The translations under genes and the position numbers were made by a program. Below the pieces are notes generated by a model. That model made no database searches and had not been told where the DNA came from. It saw only the letters and a program-made list of their open reading frames with translations. A stretch of DNA of 64,000 nt from Periplaneta americana. Taxonomy: Eukaryota > Arthropoda > Insecta > Blattodea > Blattidae. This document shows positions 22,003 through 33,882 of the stretch, piece by piece (the first letter of the stretch is position 1; each line of letters opens with the position of its first letter). The stretch spans positions 99,758,330 through 99,822,329 of the forward strand of contig NC_091131.1 in the NCBI RefSeq assembly GCF_040183065.1, given 5' to 3'.

Positions 22003-22018
22003 AGGGGGGGGGGGGGGG
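22003..22018. repeat. Poly-G run
   Basis: About 15 consecutive G residues, prone to length error. Confidence 0.9.
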
Positions 22019-22139
22019 AAACAGAAAAAATTGGTAGGAAAATTATTTAACCAAAATGTCACAATACTATAATATTGTGCAACATATAAAATATGGACAT
22101 TGCTATAATTGTTTTCTTTACAGTCCGACACGGTTTATT

Positions 22140-22992
22140 AAACTAGTGTGAGAAATGAATTTTTTCCAATGGACTAACGCTATAAAATTGAACTGCAATG
22201 TCATCGCAGTACGTAGTGTCCCTGGTAGGAGCCAAGAATCCCGTTGCCGCCATTGCAACGAGTACGAAACCCTTCCGCATGTTCTTGGTTTCTGCAGAAA
22301 AGGGGAACTGTTGCGGAACAATCGTCATCACTGGGTTAGAAGCCGAATTGCTGAATGTCTCAAGTCTGGAAAGTTTGACATTTATGAAGAAGTACATTGT
22401 ATTTCATCCACTGACTCCACCAAACGTGCCGACATCATAGCAATTGATAACAATCAAAAGATTGGCTTCATAATCGATCCCACTATAAGATTTGAGGGTG
22501 CCGAATTCCAACCACAAGAAGTAGATCTGGAAAAGAAAAGACATTATGAACCCTGCTTTCCTTATCTGGAAGGGAAATACCGCATACCCGTTTGTCGCTG
22601 GGAAGTAATTGGCTTGCTCTTTGGTGCAAGGGGCACTATATCAAGATTCTGTATCAATTTCTTTCATCGTTTCCATATCGATCTTTTGGAACTTCAAGAT
22701 ATAGCCATTAATGTTTTAAGACATTCCTTGTTAATTGTAAATAACTACCTGTACAGCTCTATATGAAAAATAAATTATTCATGTCGAGGATAGCTGCCCC
22801 CCAAAAATGAATTAAATTACATTAAAATAAAATAAAAATAAAATTTAAATTTAAAATAGAATATTGTTGATCTATAATTAATTTAGGTGCTGTTACCGCT
22901 CGGTACCCCTTTTTCAACGGCAGCTATCCTTTTTGGATTCTTCTCTCTCAGTTGCTATGAGGCAACAATAAATGAAACTATTTAAAAAAAAA
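22140..22992 (+). mobile_element. R2/NeSL-like LINE 3' end with poly-A
   Basis: A 5'-truncated non-LTR element: the C-terminal ORF (22155-22766), a 3' UTR of about 220 bp with an A/T-rich section, and a terminal A run (22983-22992). The segments around the ORF stop (GAGGATAGCTGCCCCCC) and TACCCCTTTTTCAACGGC, then AGCTATCC, form partial inverted repeats (GGATAGCT and AGCTATCC) that could fold in the 3' UTR RNA. No target duplication was found. Confidence 0.8.
22155..22766 (+). pseudogene. R2-like LINE C-terminus: zinc knuckle and restriction-like endonuclease
   Basis: The open frame (203 codons) contains a CCHC cluster (C31, C34, H42, C47 in SRCRHCNEYETLPHVLGFC). Next comes RHHWVRSRIAECL and a PD-(D/E)XK-type core with D93 in KRADIIAIDNNQKIGFIID and D108 in DPTIRFE. 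It ends with YLEGKYRIPVCRWEVIGLLF followed by GARGTISRF. In R2 and NeSL LINEs this endonuclease nicks the target to prime reverse transcription. The frame is intact to its stop, but the reverse transcriptase is missing upstream, so the copy is dead. The ATG is internal, not a true start. Confidence 0.85.
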
Positions 22993-23912
22993 ATCTTCCC
23001 ACGCTGGAACCAGGAGAAATGTACTGTACACACTACTACTTCCTCGGCAGTCGCGTTCAATCTATAACAATAAAAGACCGACGGTATTTACTATAGAGGA
23101 TTCCACATTAAGAAACAAGCACTGAGCATATGGGGCTATTCCATCAAATGATCAGTTGCCATAGAAATGCCTATCTACCACATAGCTTCTACAATGTATT
23201 AGGCAAGGCCCATAAAACAAATGTTTTTTTCTTGACGTGGAAAGCTCTACAACGCTCTATACAAGGTATAAGTGTCATTATTTTAACTGATGATATTCAT
23301 GCCATAAGGAAGAAAAAATGTCCTTGCAATTTTTTTCAATATTTAACTAATTATTAAAGTTTACAATATTAGGGGTTTGGCAACGTTACTGGATGGGGAG
23401 GAGGGGGTTTAGAAATATACAGTACAGCTCAATCGGGGAGGACGGGGTTAGAATACACAGTACAAGCGGGTACAGACATATCGGTAGAAAATAGATGCTC
23501 TGTTCTAATGCAGGAGCGGACGATGACAATACTGTTGTTTACATAAAACAGCTATGGGGACTATCAGCAAAGTAGGGAGGGAACGTTCCTACTCACCCCA
23601 CATTCGTTTGATTGGCAGGCGAGGGGTAACGCAGTTGTTTTGCTAAGTCAAGTGCAGTGATGGAGTCGACACACCTTGCGCATCAGTAATTTCTCCGCTC
23701 TTATTTCTTCTTTCAAAATCTTTATAGTCTTTTTTTTATATGAAGTACTTGTGTCATAAAATAATTATTACAGCCACCTACTGTCATTAGGCAAATTATA
23801 CATTCTTCAATTGTATAACCATTCCTTTATCATGTGCAAGAAAAGTTCTTGAACTGCCTTGTGATCGACATAATAAATTGATACGTTTTTAAACACAATA
23901 AAGAAAAAAGCA

Positions 23913-24050
23913 AAGCTCCATTGTCATTTAACTGTACAATATATTAAACACTATAATAATCAACATAATATATTGTTTCTCTTTAAAACCAATAAGGTAA
24001 CTAAGCTCCATTGTCATTTAACTTGAAGACATATTAAACAAAATATACGA
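23913..24050. repeat. Local tandem duplication
   Basis: AAGCTCCATTGTCATTTAAC occurs at 23913 and 24003, each followed within about 15 bases by ATATTAAACA. This is a roughly 90 bp period, two units. Confidence 0.75.
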
Positions 24051-24238
24051 GATATGAATGAAACGAAATAGGCTACTACTGTAGACCTATACTGCTAATT
24101 TTTATTTTTTATTTATTATTACTATTTTTTTTATTGATGGCCCTCGGAGTTCCTTCTTATTAACTAAAAAGTAGACTATATATTTGGCTCTAAAGTACAA
24201 CTCAACCGTAATACTGAAATTAATGCATGTCTGTGATC

Positions 24239-24835
24239 CTAGACCTGGGGATACTTTCGGTCATATTCATTTTGAAAAGAAAAACTGCTCACTAAGTAAG
24301 TTGAGCCAAACATAGATACCATACACATTGCAAATGTGCGCAGATTATGGAATTGCTCCTCTGGTAGGTATTTAAAGAGATCTAATACATTTTTTCTAAA
24401 CACTTTAGTGGCGTGCTCTTTTGCATCTCTATAGTGGCTCTGATGCTTGGGTAACATCAAATACAAATGGATTATTGAACAGACACATTTCCTTGTCCAT
24501 TGCGGTTACTTCTGAAGATCTTTCATGGAAAGAGAACGCATCAAGTAGGCCTAATATGCACTCAAAATTTTAAATAAGTACGTTCAGTTCCAGATAGGTA
24601 CTTAATAAAATAATAGGTAACTAAATCCTGAAAATACCATAAACATATCTTGATTTGTATCTTTTCACAAATATTACGAAAATAGCTTTTAAAATTGTAA
24701 ATAAATACCTGTAAGATTACCAAAGTTCGCTTTATGCTTCCGATCAAATTGGCGTTTAATATTGAAGCGCAATTTTAAACCCACATATTAAGCAGCAGAC
24801 ATTTTTATTTTTGTAAGTAATGAAAAACTCTTTCT
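24239..24835 (-). pseudogene. hAT (ZBED/GTF2IRD2-like) transposase, internally deleted
   Basis: On the minus strand, TEWQKEFFITYKNKNVCCLI with CCLICGF and, after a frame change, RQFDRKHKANFGN form a BED-like zinc finger (C-x2-C..H). Further on, LFKYLPEEQFHNLRTFAMCM with FGSTYLVSSFSFQNEYDRKY is the C-terminal dimerisation block, where FGSTYLCEQ.FS..N is usual. The whole catalytic middle is missing. The two ends of a roughly 600-codon protein sit about 350 bp apart, so a large internal deletion has occurred. Stops lie in between. Confidence 0.75.
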
Positions 24836-25068
24836 GCCACTCTGTCCCGAGATCGAAGCCATACCCGCCACTGATTGAAGCGTGTCTACGAAGCACCAGG
24901 CGGAGGGGATGGTCGTTGGAGTGAGGTAAGGAGGCTTTGAGTGCAGTGGCCCTTCGGAGCCATTTTTCTCCATGGTTGACATAAAACGAGCAGCAAATAC
25001 AAACGTTCAATCTCATTAACAGAACATTATGGTAAATTTACATTTTATGTAACAATATTGCTCCATTT

Positions 25069-25493
25069 TTAATTATAAAAAGTAAACAATAATGGTTTTC
25101 TGCACAAAATCACACGAACTTTTTTCCTAATGCAACATTTTAATCTCTCCCGCTTCCGTAAAGCAGTATCATTTTTAAACAAATTTCTAGTTCTGTGATT
25201 TTCGAAACGGGGTAAGAGACTTCTAGTTTCTAATAATCGTTGAGAAATTTCTACAAAAATTCGCCGATTGGGCAACCTTCTTGAAGAAAACGTTGACGAT
25301 ACAGCCTTCTTGCCTCACTTGAATTACGACGACTTTCTCCATAAATTAATAACATGATATTCCTAAACTGTGAATGACGTCGAATACCCTGTACGACGGA
25401 AGTAGAGCCATGGACAGGGAGCTTGAAATCAGCTGACCCGTACTTACGTCTGTGCAGATTACTGCCCGCTGAACACGTTGTCAAGTCTCTCAC
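25069..25493 (-). pseudogene. DUF4817-type DNA-binding domain of a mariner-like transposase
   Basis: The first frame contains FRNIMLLIYGESRRNSSEAR and RRLYRQRFLQ. A frameshift near 25268 leads into NRRIFVEISQRLLETRSLLP with RFENHRTRN. Together they match the helix-turn-helix DUF4817 domain (YGE..RN...A..LY..RFP.R..P....F..I...L.ETG...P) that precedes the DDE_3 domain in many cockroach transposases. The catalytic part is absent. Read as pseudogene. Confidence 0.65.
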
Positions 25494-25572
25494 GCCAGAA
25501 TATTAAATTTAAGCATGCATTTTTATTTAATTTCATGAAAACGTAATATAAAACACAAATATTTATTTAAAC

Positions 25573-25736
25573 CAGAGCTGGGCAGCAAGAGCGGATTCTA
25601 CTCTCTCACGGGGAGCCATATGATTTCTCTTCATCCCTTTTCTTCCCCGCCGAACACCGCGCAGCGTTGATTCAGTAACGGATGAATATTAAGCGTCCCC
25701 TTTAGAGTCTAGTTCCGCTCCCGACGCCCAGGCCTG
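25573..25736. mobile_element. hAT-type MITE, 164 bp
   Basis: The ends CAGAGCTGGGCAGCAAGAGC and inverted CAGGCCTGGGCGTCGGGAGC are flanked by a perfect 8 bp duplication, ATTTAAAC (25565-25572 and 25737-25744). No coding capacity. The ends match 17 of the first 23 positions. Confidence 0.85.
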
Positions 25737-26280
25737 ATTTAAACTAATATTAAATCTTTGCTAGATGTATCTACTGATGTAACTGTTCTCGTAATTTTAG
25801 TAACGATATAAGCAGTATAACGCAAATAAAATAAACAAAGAAATATTTTTTCGGAAAAACTATCGAGTTTTGACCCTATGTTGTATGGACATTTTTTGAT
25901 CCTGTAGACCGTGACGACTGTTAAAAGGACGGCACTTACACCCCTTACACCCTGTATAAGTGACATCAGATGAAGTTCCGTGGACTTTGATGTAATGATA
26001 TGCTATAAAATGATTGACTATCATTAGACTTCGTTGAATTGCCACACGCAGCATGCAATCAGGTTGCCGATGTACGGTAGTATAGATGAGGTGAGCGACC
26101 GCCCAGTCGCGTAGTATAAGCAGTTCATGTTAAGAGATGTGACCGGTCCAAATAGATAGAGCAGCTACAGCTAATGTATACTTATGTAAACACTTGTTTT
26201 TGCATTACTGTGGTTGGAATAGTCAAAGCTTAACATTTGTTCAGTGTAGACAAGAATTCAATCAACCATACTACAATGAG

Positions 26281-26900
26281 AGTGTTGCTGTTCCAAATAA
26301 TTGCCCCTGGAATACCCTTACCCCCGCAGCCAGTCTTGACCCGTTGGGGAACGTGGTTGGATGCTGTTAATTATTATGCAGAACATTACAGCAAAATAAT
26401 GTAGGTAATTGAGGCATTGAATAGCACAGACAGTTCCGCTGTTGCAGCTATAAAATCATTGCCTTCTGAACAGCTATTGGAAGATATTCTGTTCATTGAT
26501 TCTAATTTTAAAATCGTGTCCAAAAGCATCATTCTGTTAGAATCGTCTAAACTACAACTCTCAGAAGCCCTTAATATAGTGGATAAAGTATCACATACCG
26601 TTATCCAAAATAACAATTCACTAATTTTAGAAAAAGTGAAATGTGAGTTGAGAAACATTATTGCTAAAAATTCTGCCTATTAACAACCTTCGTATTATAA
26701 ATGATGTACTATCAGGTCACGACAGGACATCTGAAGTTGGTGTACTAAAAAGTACTAACTTTCCGTTCTTCAAATATGCACGTATTACATCGTGTGATGT
26801 TGAACGTACATTTCCCAATATAAAAACTGTTTAAGTGACCATCGGAGAAGATTACTTTGCAGTCGCTCAAAATGTATGTAACTCTTCACTGCAATGCACA
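26281..26900 (+). pseudogene. hAT-type transposase C-terminal pseudogene
   Basis: The pieces are in one main frame. LLFQIIAPGIPLPPQPVLTR then WGTWLDAVNYYAEHYSKIM is followed by a TAG stop at about 26401. Next comes a 88-codon open stretch (SEQLLEDILFIDSNFKIVSK, then LLESSKLQLSEALNIVDKVS) up to TAA 26681-26683. After a frame change comes FFKYARITSCDVERTFPNIK, where YAPITSCDVERSFS..K is the usual C-terminal hAT motif. The order is that of hAT-like transposases widespread in insects. The N-terminal zinc finger and first catalytic acids are not seen upstream. No terminal repeats were identified. Confidence 0.75.
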
Positions 26901-27180
26901 TATTCAAGGATGATGTGAATATCTTACATTAAATTTTAAGAGTTAATATATCTCACTATAAAATAATTGTGTATTTACATGTTTAGACCTTTCCTACTTC
27001 AACGATCATTCATTATATTTCTTCTATGCAGGATACATGTTTTATTGTAACCGCAGTATACTGCTCAGTGTTTACATCAGAGGCATACTCAATCCTTTCC
27101 ACGCCCCCTTCTCATACAGTCTATACTGCGTGCGCAGTAAACCTTGCGATTCTCGTGGCAATTCCACGAAGTCTAACTAT

Positions 27181-27222
27181 CATGGATGAATGTTTTCTGT
27201 TTCAATCCAGTGTAAAAGTAGG
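27181..27222. repeat. Direct repeat, copy 1 (partner 27554-27595)
   Basis: ATGGATGAATGTTTTCTGTT followed by CAATCCAGTGT. The partner reads ACGGATGAATATTTTCTGTT followed by AAGTCCAGTAT. The SINE at 27273-27525 lies between them. Confidence 0.6.
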
Positions 27223-27272
27223 TGTAAGCATATTATAAAGTAACGTTAAAGTTACTCGGATCTTGGTATTTT

Positions 27273-27525
27273 ATTATGATTATTTAACGACGCTGTAACA
27301 ACTGCCAGGTTATTTATTGCCTCTAGAAGATGTGATAGCGAGATATTTTGACGAAATGAGGCCGAGAATTTGCCATGTGATCACTTGATATTCGTCTTAC
27401 ATTTGGGAAAAATCTCAGAAAAAAATCCAAACATATAATTAGCCCAAGCGGACATCGAACCCACGCCCAAGTGCAGCCCCCGTTCAGTAGACAACGTGTC
27501 TGCCGCCTGAGCTATGCTCATGTCT
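27273..27525 (-). mobile_element. SINE subfamily 2, minus strand, degenerate
   Basis: Read on the minus strand, the head has AGCATAGCTCAGGCGGCAGA (A-box region) and GGGTTCGATGTCC (B box). An eroded central segment (TTGGATTTTTTTCTGAGATT) follows, then GCGTCGTTAAATAATC at the 3' end (27278-27293 on plus). It matches 52657-52922. Confidence 0.75.
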
Positions 27526-28270
27526 AATGAATGATATGAAATCACCTACAATCACGGATGAATATTTTCTGTTTAAGTCCAGTATGTGAGCAGGTATATT
27601 ACTTTACTGACGTCAGGATAGTTTCTGGTGAATTGATTTAATTATATTTGTTTAATAATATAGGCCTATAGTATTTACTTCCCTGAATAGTTTGCATATA
27701 AGTAACAGTTAAAATGATCCTCATAAAAGTTACTGCCACGCGTGATAACTCTAGCCTGTAACCTCGCATTCTACATCTGAAATTTCTCAGATCCATGCTA
27801 AATAGGACGAGAAGCTAACCAAGCTTACGACACGCAGTGTTTTGTATGCGAGGTGATCAACGTGGTGGCAAGTGGCTTCTACCCTCTCTTCTCTCGGTAT
27901 ATGTAATGAAATGACTCACGTTACAGAATTTAGATGGCACTTCTATTGGGCTAATTAATGGTTCCATCTGGGGAACAATTAGCGATATCAAGAGCTACCC
28001 TTGTCTCTACTCCACACAGTAAACATTCCTCTCCTTCTCCCTTCCACATTTATCACTGCCACAACAAGTGGGAAGTAATACTAACACATCAGCAATGACA
28101 TTGATCCACTCCTTTTAATTGGATTTTTTTTACTACGTCCTGTGTGCTTATTTGGCAACTGTGTATATCAGACCCTAATAAGTAAAGTAACAGAAAAAAA
28201 GATCAGTATGGTAGCACTTTCGAGACTATATTAGCAGGGATGACGAACTCTCAGCGAAGGGAAGTTTGTA

Positions 28271-29342
28271 CAGGGACATCATTTTATTTTTACTAACATT
28301 TTTAATATTAACCTGTCTATACCTTTAGAGAACCGGAAACACCGCTTGCTCCCCCCTCCAAGACTGGAGTTCGATGATACTGGCGTAAAACACAAATCAC
28401 TCTACTAGGTATAGGATGGAAGATAAGTAGTTCATCCATTTACGTAAACTAGGAAATATCGCGATTTTGAGTTTGATAATTTTCATTAGGTTTTTCTTTA
28501 ATCAAAGTACAGTACTGTATTAAGAATAAGTGTTTTTACTCACGAAGTGAGTTATCCATGCGAACGTATTCATTATGCAGTGTATACTGTCTACAGCACA
28601 TTAGCGTACAATATAGAGAAAGAAGTTAAATTGAAAAATAATCATAATATGAATATTTAAACACAATTTTGAAAATGGTGGCCGTTCATTTCGATACAGG
28701 CTTCAGTTCTTTTGTGCATATTATCGCACTATAGATTATTGCATCTAATTCCAATTGCCAGTTTCGTCCTTCGTACTAGTAACTCATGTTGAAATAATTC
28801 TGTACCTACTCTACGTACTGTGAATTCAATCTTCACTTCTGCCCGACCCGAAAATATAAAATTACTCAGACATGCTATCTATTGTCCGTCCAAGTGGTTA
28901 TGCCGCAGGATTGTAGAAAGGGAGGAAATCACGTGACAGTTAATTACTTAACGAGGGCCTTTTATATAAGTTAAATTAAACAGCTGTATAATATTACGTA
29001 AACATCCAATTCCTAAGAGAAATTATGTTTTCAGAAAAGAGCTAAGACAGCCCAGCTTTTACAGAGGGGCGAGCAGAAGCAGGTGGGGGAAATCGGGATG
29101 CGACGTAGGCAAACGGACAGTATCTGTGCGAAAATATGATTCAATATTGAAAGCTCTTTCGTCACTGGAAAAAGCGAACATATTTCTGGAACGTACTATA
29201 CTCAGTAACTCAGTACTGCTTACTATCTGCGGTCTTGGTTCTGTGTGGAGTTGGAACTTCCTTAGTAGAAGGGGTGGGAGTGAAGTACATTCAAAAATTC
29301 AGGTACAATAAAAATTGAAGTACAAATAAAATGATGTCCCTG
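28271..29342 (-). mobile_element. TIR element with CAGGGACATC ends (mariner-like)
   Basis: The first 19 bases CAGGGACATCATTTTATTT are identical in the inverted copy ending at 29342. Weaker pairing extends to about 45 bases. TA borders both sides (28269-28270 and 29343-29344), fitting a Tc1/mariner-type insertion. The 1,072 bp unit encloses the eroded C-terminus of a DDE transposase on the minus strand. Confidence 0.8.
28657..28860 (-). pseudogene. Mariner/DDE_3 transposase C-terminal remnant
   Basis: Minus-strand reading gives CDNMHKRTEACIEMNGHHFQ and a stop two codons later. The upstream VRRTKLAIGIRCNNL carries a stop before it. R..ACIE.NGGHF..L is the usual C-terminus of DUF4817/DDE_3 transposases. 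Only this tail survives inside the 28271-29342 element. Confidence 0.6.
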
Positions 29343-29615
29343 TATATTCTACTCTAGATCAGCAATGGGGAAAAGAAGCACATTGTGTTCCCTTCCCCTC
29401 AATCATAGGTGAACCCCTCCCACTGCTAGCTAGCAGACTACTCATTCCTGTATCTGTTTCCGTCCAAATGGCGACTCACAACAAGTCTGCGAGTATCAGT
29501 GGTGGAATCATGTCCCACAACAAAGTAAAAAGATATATTTACAAAGACGAATGAGAATATAAGTACTTTTGTGATCCTCGAAATAACAAAGCATTGTATC
29601 TTTGTTCTGCCAATA

Positions 29616-29621
<6 letters not shown>

Positions 29622-29682
<61 letters not shown>
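29622..29682. repeat. (ATT)n microsatellite
   Basis: About 20 ATT units. The poly-isoleucine and poly-leucine open frames over it are artefacts. Confidence 0.95.
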
Positions 29683-29683
<1 letters not shown>

Positions 29684-30119
29684 TGTTGTTTCTTTGTAAC
29701 ATTATTTATATATTTGTTAATTATTCGCGCTATCAGTTCATCTGTTGCAAGAAAAGTATTTGCAGTCTATTTACTTTGTTCATTACTCATTCGATCTGTT
29801 TACCGAATGAAGTAACGCAATTATTATTTTCGTTCTGTTTATGTAAATACATTTTAATTACTAAAATGTAAATGCTTGCTTCGTTCTATTAACATATATC
29901 AGCACCGTATTAGTTTAGGTCAGGATTATAACAACACAACTATTACATCGCGTTTCTACTGGGTTACGCCACTGCAAAGCTTTGGACTCACCTTGTAAAC
30001 AATCAAACCCGGAAATGACGAAATACGCCTGACCTTGCTGTTCTAGATGTGGCGTGAGTAAGTTGTTGATGATGTTCGTTCCACCCCTTTTCCCCATTAC
30101 TGCCCTAGATCATAGTATT

Positions 30120-30211
30120 TGTGATACAGGCTTGTACCAACCGGGATTTGAACCCGAGCCCACTCGTTTCACGGTCAGACATGTTAACTGTTACTCCACA
30201 GCGATGGACCC
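30120..30211 (-). mobile_element. SINE subfamily 1 head, 3'-truncated
   Basis: The minus strand reads GTGGAGTAACAGTTAACATG and, after a gap, GGGTTCAAATCCCGGTTGG, as in the copy at 36701. It stops shortly after the B box, at the junction with non-SINE sequence near 30120. Confidence 0.7.
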
Positions 30212-30214
30212 CAG

Positions 30215-30488
30215 AAAATGTTCAGGGGCATATTCTCTGCCTCAGCCTTCAACTGATCAGAAAGAGGAAAAGGAATTGGCTTGGTCACTAGTTGAGAAGA
30301 AACTGCCGTCTGAAGGATGCACTGGAAGGAATGGTGAACGGGAGAAGAGTTCGGGCAGAAGAAGATGTTAGATGATAGACGACATTAAGCTATATGGATC
30401 ATATGAGGAGACAAAAAGGAAGGCAGAAAATAGGAAAGATTAAAGAATGCTGGGTTTGCAGTGAAAGATCTGCCCTTGCGCAGAACAC
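30215..30488 (+). pseudogene. LINE family 2 C-terminal fragment with (AATG)n tail
   Basis: In one frame: EKELAWSLVEKKLPSEGCTG then RNGEREKSSGRRRC, a TAG, MIDDIKLYGSYEETKRKAEN, then a stop and MLGLQ. TGR.G.R...L.DD.K...GY...K..A.DR..WR is the usual ending of one group of insect LINE ORF2 proteins. It runs straight into an (AATG)n tail. The stretch 30400-30488 reappears inverted at 52008-52105, so the family is multi-copy. It is 5'-truncated and carries stops, and is inactive. Confidence 0.65.
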
Positions 30489-30566
30489 AATGAATGAATG
30501 AATGAATGAATGAATGAATGAATGAATGAATGAATGAATGAATGAATGAATGAATGAATGAATGAA
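30489..30566. repeat. (AATG)n array, LINE tail
   Basis: About 19 units of AATG directly after the LINE fragment. The FIHS-repeat open frames on the other strand are artefacts. Confidence 0.95.
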
Positions 30567-31908
30567 TTGCATGTTCGCAACCAAACTCATTTGTAAATTT
30601 TCCCAAGTTCTTTAATACGCTGGACTGCATCACATTAACTTTTTGTCAAGTGATGTCTACTAGAAATGAAGTTTCTTTATAGCCTAAATCCTTAGATTTT
30701 ATCCCTAGCTATTATTATGTTAACATCTTGGCCTTACAAACCACTGTTCAAGTACCGGTATTCGAAAATTTCAGCAAAGTAGGCTACTTAAAATGATGTT
30801 CACGTAACATTTTGTGTAACTGTTGTACTATATTCTTCTATTTTTATTGTTAATTGGGTGGCATTCACTTATTTTGAGTAAAAGAACCGTCAACTTGTAT
30901 TTTTAGAATGAGGTTAGGTACCCTGCCAGTTCGGTAGTGGGGATCGCATACAGAAGTCTCCAAAAAAAAACGGTATTTTTACTCCACTGTTTCGATTAAG
31001 CAGGATTTAACTATATTCAGTTGAAGATCTGAAGACAATCGTTGGTCCTTTTCATTCTTTAATTTTATATTACAGTACTTGTTTTATTTTAAAGAACTTA
31101 GCTGTAGAATTATTACCTGAATTCATAGTAAAGTGTTTTCAGTATCATACCAGAAATATTAGAAGATTAGTGTGAATGTTTTAGTGTCCTCAAAATGTTT
31201 CCAGAATGTGACAGGTTTTAATCTATACTAATAATAAATCTGTAACCGTAATTTTTCTGGTAATTTTCGCTTTTCCAAAAATAATTCGTGTTAACATATA
31301 TAATTAATCATCCTGAAACCGAATATCGCTTTTTTGAAATTTTTGTTTGTATGTATGTATGTCTGTCTGTCTGTCTGTCTGTCTGGATATTTGTTACCTT
31401 TTCACGCGATAATGGCTGAACGGATTTCGATGAAAATTGGAATATAAATTAAGTTCGTTGTAACTTAGATTTTAGGCTATATGTCATTCAAAATACTTTA
31501 TTTAAAAGGGGGTTATAAGGGAGCCTGAATTAAATAAATAGAAATATCTCGCTTATTACTCATTTTTTTGACAAATGTTACATAACAAAAGTTTCTTTAA
31601 AAACGATTTCCGTTAACTTTTATTCTATGCAAAATTTTGATAGGACTGATATTACTAGGATCTATGATGAACCGAAGTACATAATATTTCCGTGCAGGAA
31701 TTCTGCATTATCATATGGTGAGATAAATTTGTTTTAAAATAACAATGCTTTTTATATCCTGGTCACGTGAGATTAATATACTACGTTAGCCACGAATATA
31801 CAGTAACAAACAAATGACTCTGCATTTATTTAAGACGTCCTTGGAATCCTTGGACAACAATCGGATTAATATACGGATGAATGATATGTGATACTAAATA
31901 TTATCTAT

Positions 31909-32895
31909 ATCTACTAATAATAAATCTGTAGCCAAAATTTTTCTGGTAATTTTCGATTTTCCAAAAATAATTGATGTTAACATGTATAATTAACCATCCT
32001 GAAACCGAAAATCGCTTTTTTGAAATTTTTGTTTGTATGTCTGTATGTCTGTCTGTCTGGATGTTTGTTACCTTTTCACGCGATAATGGCTGAACCGATT
32101 TATATGAACATTAGAATATAAATTAAGTTCGTTGTAACTTAGATTTTAGGCTATATGGCATTCAAAATACTTTATTTAAAAGGGGGGTTATAAGGGGGCC
32201 TGAATTAAATAAATCGAAATATCTCGCTTATTATTGATTTTCATGAAACATGTTACATAATAAAAGTTTCTTTAAAAATAATTTCCGATACGTTTTATTC
32301 TGTACAAAATTTTGATAGGACTGATATTTAATGAGATAAATGAGTTTTAAAATTACAATAACAACGCCATTTAAGGCGCTGTACTGAAATAAAAACAAAT
32401 GACTTCGTCTATAAGGGGCCTTGGACAACAACAATCGAAAGCTATTAAACATAGCCTACAGAGAATGTTTCTGTGTTTGTATGAAGTAATATCGGGAGCT
32501 AATTAATTGTTTAATTATTATTTCACCATTGGAAAGTGTAGTTTCTCTAGATGGACATAACTGTACAATGTTATTACAATAACTTCTGAAACATATAGCA
32601 AGTAATATAAAGTATACACATTAAAACTAAATGATATGTCAATCTTCATTAAACTATGCATGTAATAACAATTAAGAAACATGTTAAAGGAATTGTCATT
32701 GCACCAAATGATTGCTCTCTGGACCAAAATGACCGCATTTTAAATATTTAAATACAATTTAAATTAAGTAACATATTAAACGATTTATCATTCTATCAAC
32801 CACGAATGTTCCCTGGATCAAACGTCCTATTTTAATTATGTAATTATTTTATATTTATTTCTAACAGGTGCAGCGGAGCGCACGGGTACGGCTAG
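31909..32895 (+). mobile_element. Inner Helitron nested in a related Helitron
   Basis: The 5' end is TCTACTAATAATAAATCTGT (31909) and the 3' end is GCGCACGGGTACGGCTAG (32895), between A (31908) and T (32896). The first 330 bp are closely similar to 31222-31560 of the outer copy (landmarks GCGATAATGGCTGAAC and TTGTAACTTAGATTTTAGGC). The sequence that would follow in the outer copy resumes at 32896 with AGAGAGAATGTTTGTGGGTT, matching 32459 onward of the inner copy. There is no coding capacity. Confidence 0.85.
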
Positions 32896-33882
32896 TTATA
32901 TTATAAAGAGAGAATGTTTGTGGGTTTGTGTGAGGCAGTCTCAAGTAACTATTTAATAATAATGTAGCCAGAGATGGAATAATTTTACAAATATACACGC
33001 GGCACATATTACGTATTAATTATTCAGTAATATAACAGTACGTATTTTTATTGCTTAATTACGTATTTGGGTGAGCTATGGTAATGTATATTCAATAGGT
33101 AACAGTTCTATATAGTGCACAATACTCCATATTGAATAATTAACAAACTAACATCTTTAGCATGACTTGTGGTTTGTAGGCCATCTCAAACCCCGAACTC
33201 CACTCTTCTGAGCGCGAGATCTTATATACTCGGTCAGTTATGGCCGAATGTTACTAATAACAAAATTAACAACATAGGTATTTCAGTCATAAAGTCATAC
33301 AATACCAGATGAAACTATGAAGTAATTACATAATTGAAATACGACTAAATGGTCTAGGGAGCATCCGTTTTCGTTGCAAGAGTAATTCGTTTAACATGTT
33401 TGTAAATTAGTCTTAAATAAGTTGCGCTGCTGGAAAAGTTTTTCTTCCTGAGATTCAAGATCCCCACAACCAATTAGAAACTTAGGTAGGTACTTATAGT
33501 AGTACATCCGTTATCAACACACGTTTTAAATAATATAGGGCAGTACAACACTTTATTTCGAATGGTATCGTTTGGTGACAAAGCCTTCTTCCAGCTGAGA
33601 ATGACAACCTTCATTTCTCATAAATGTATTTTATTTTAGACGCTGTTGAGTCTAACATAATACCAAGCTCAAAAGTATAATTAATCAAACTACTCCAGAA
33701 ACTCCTGCATGGTAATAACAGTTACCGGTACATTTATAGTTCTAAATACAACTTTGAAAGTAATTCAGGAGCAAACGATTTATAATTAATAATAAATTAA
33801 TTATTCACTAACAATAACAAAGCTGTATTTGGAAAATATAACAGACTTAAGTCAATGATATTTATTTATAACAAGTGCAGCG

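Noticed and set aside
23360-23660. Possible hAT ends in the G-rich stretch
   Set aside because: No matching inverted partner or 8 bp duplication was found.
29508-29815. Poly-isoleucine and poly-leucine frames
   Set aside because: Translation of an (ATT)n microsatellite.
30385-30633. FIHS-repeat protein frame
   Set aside because: Translation of an (AATG)n LINE tail on the opposite strand.
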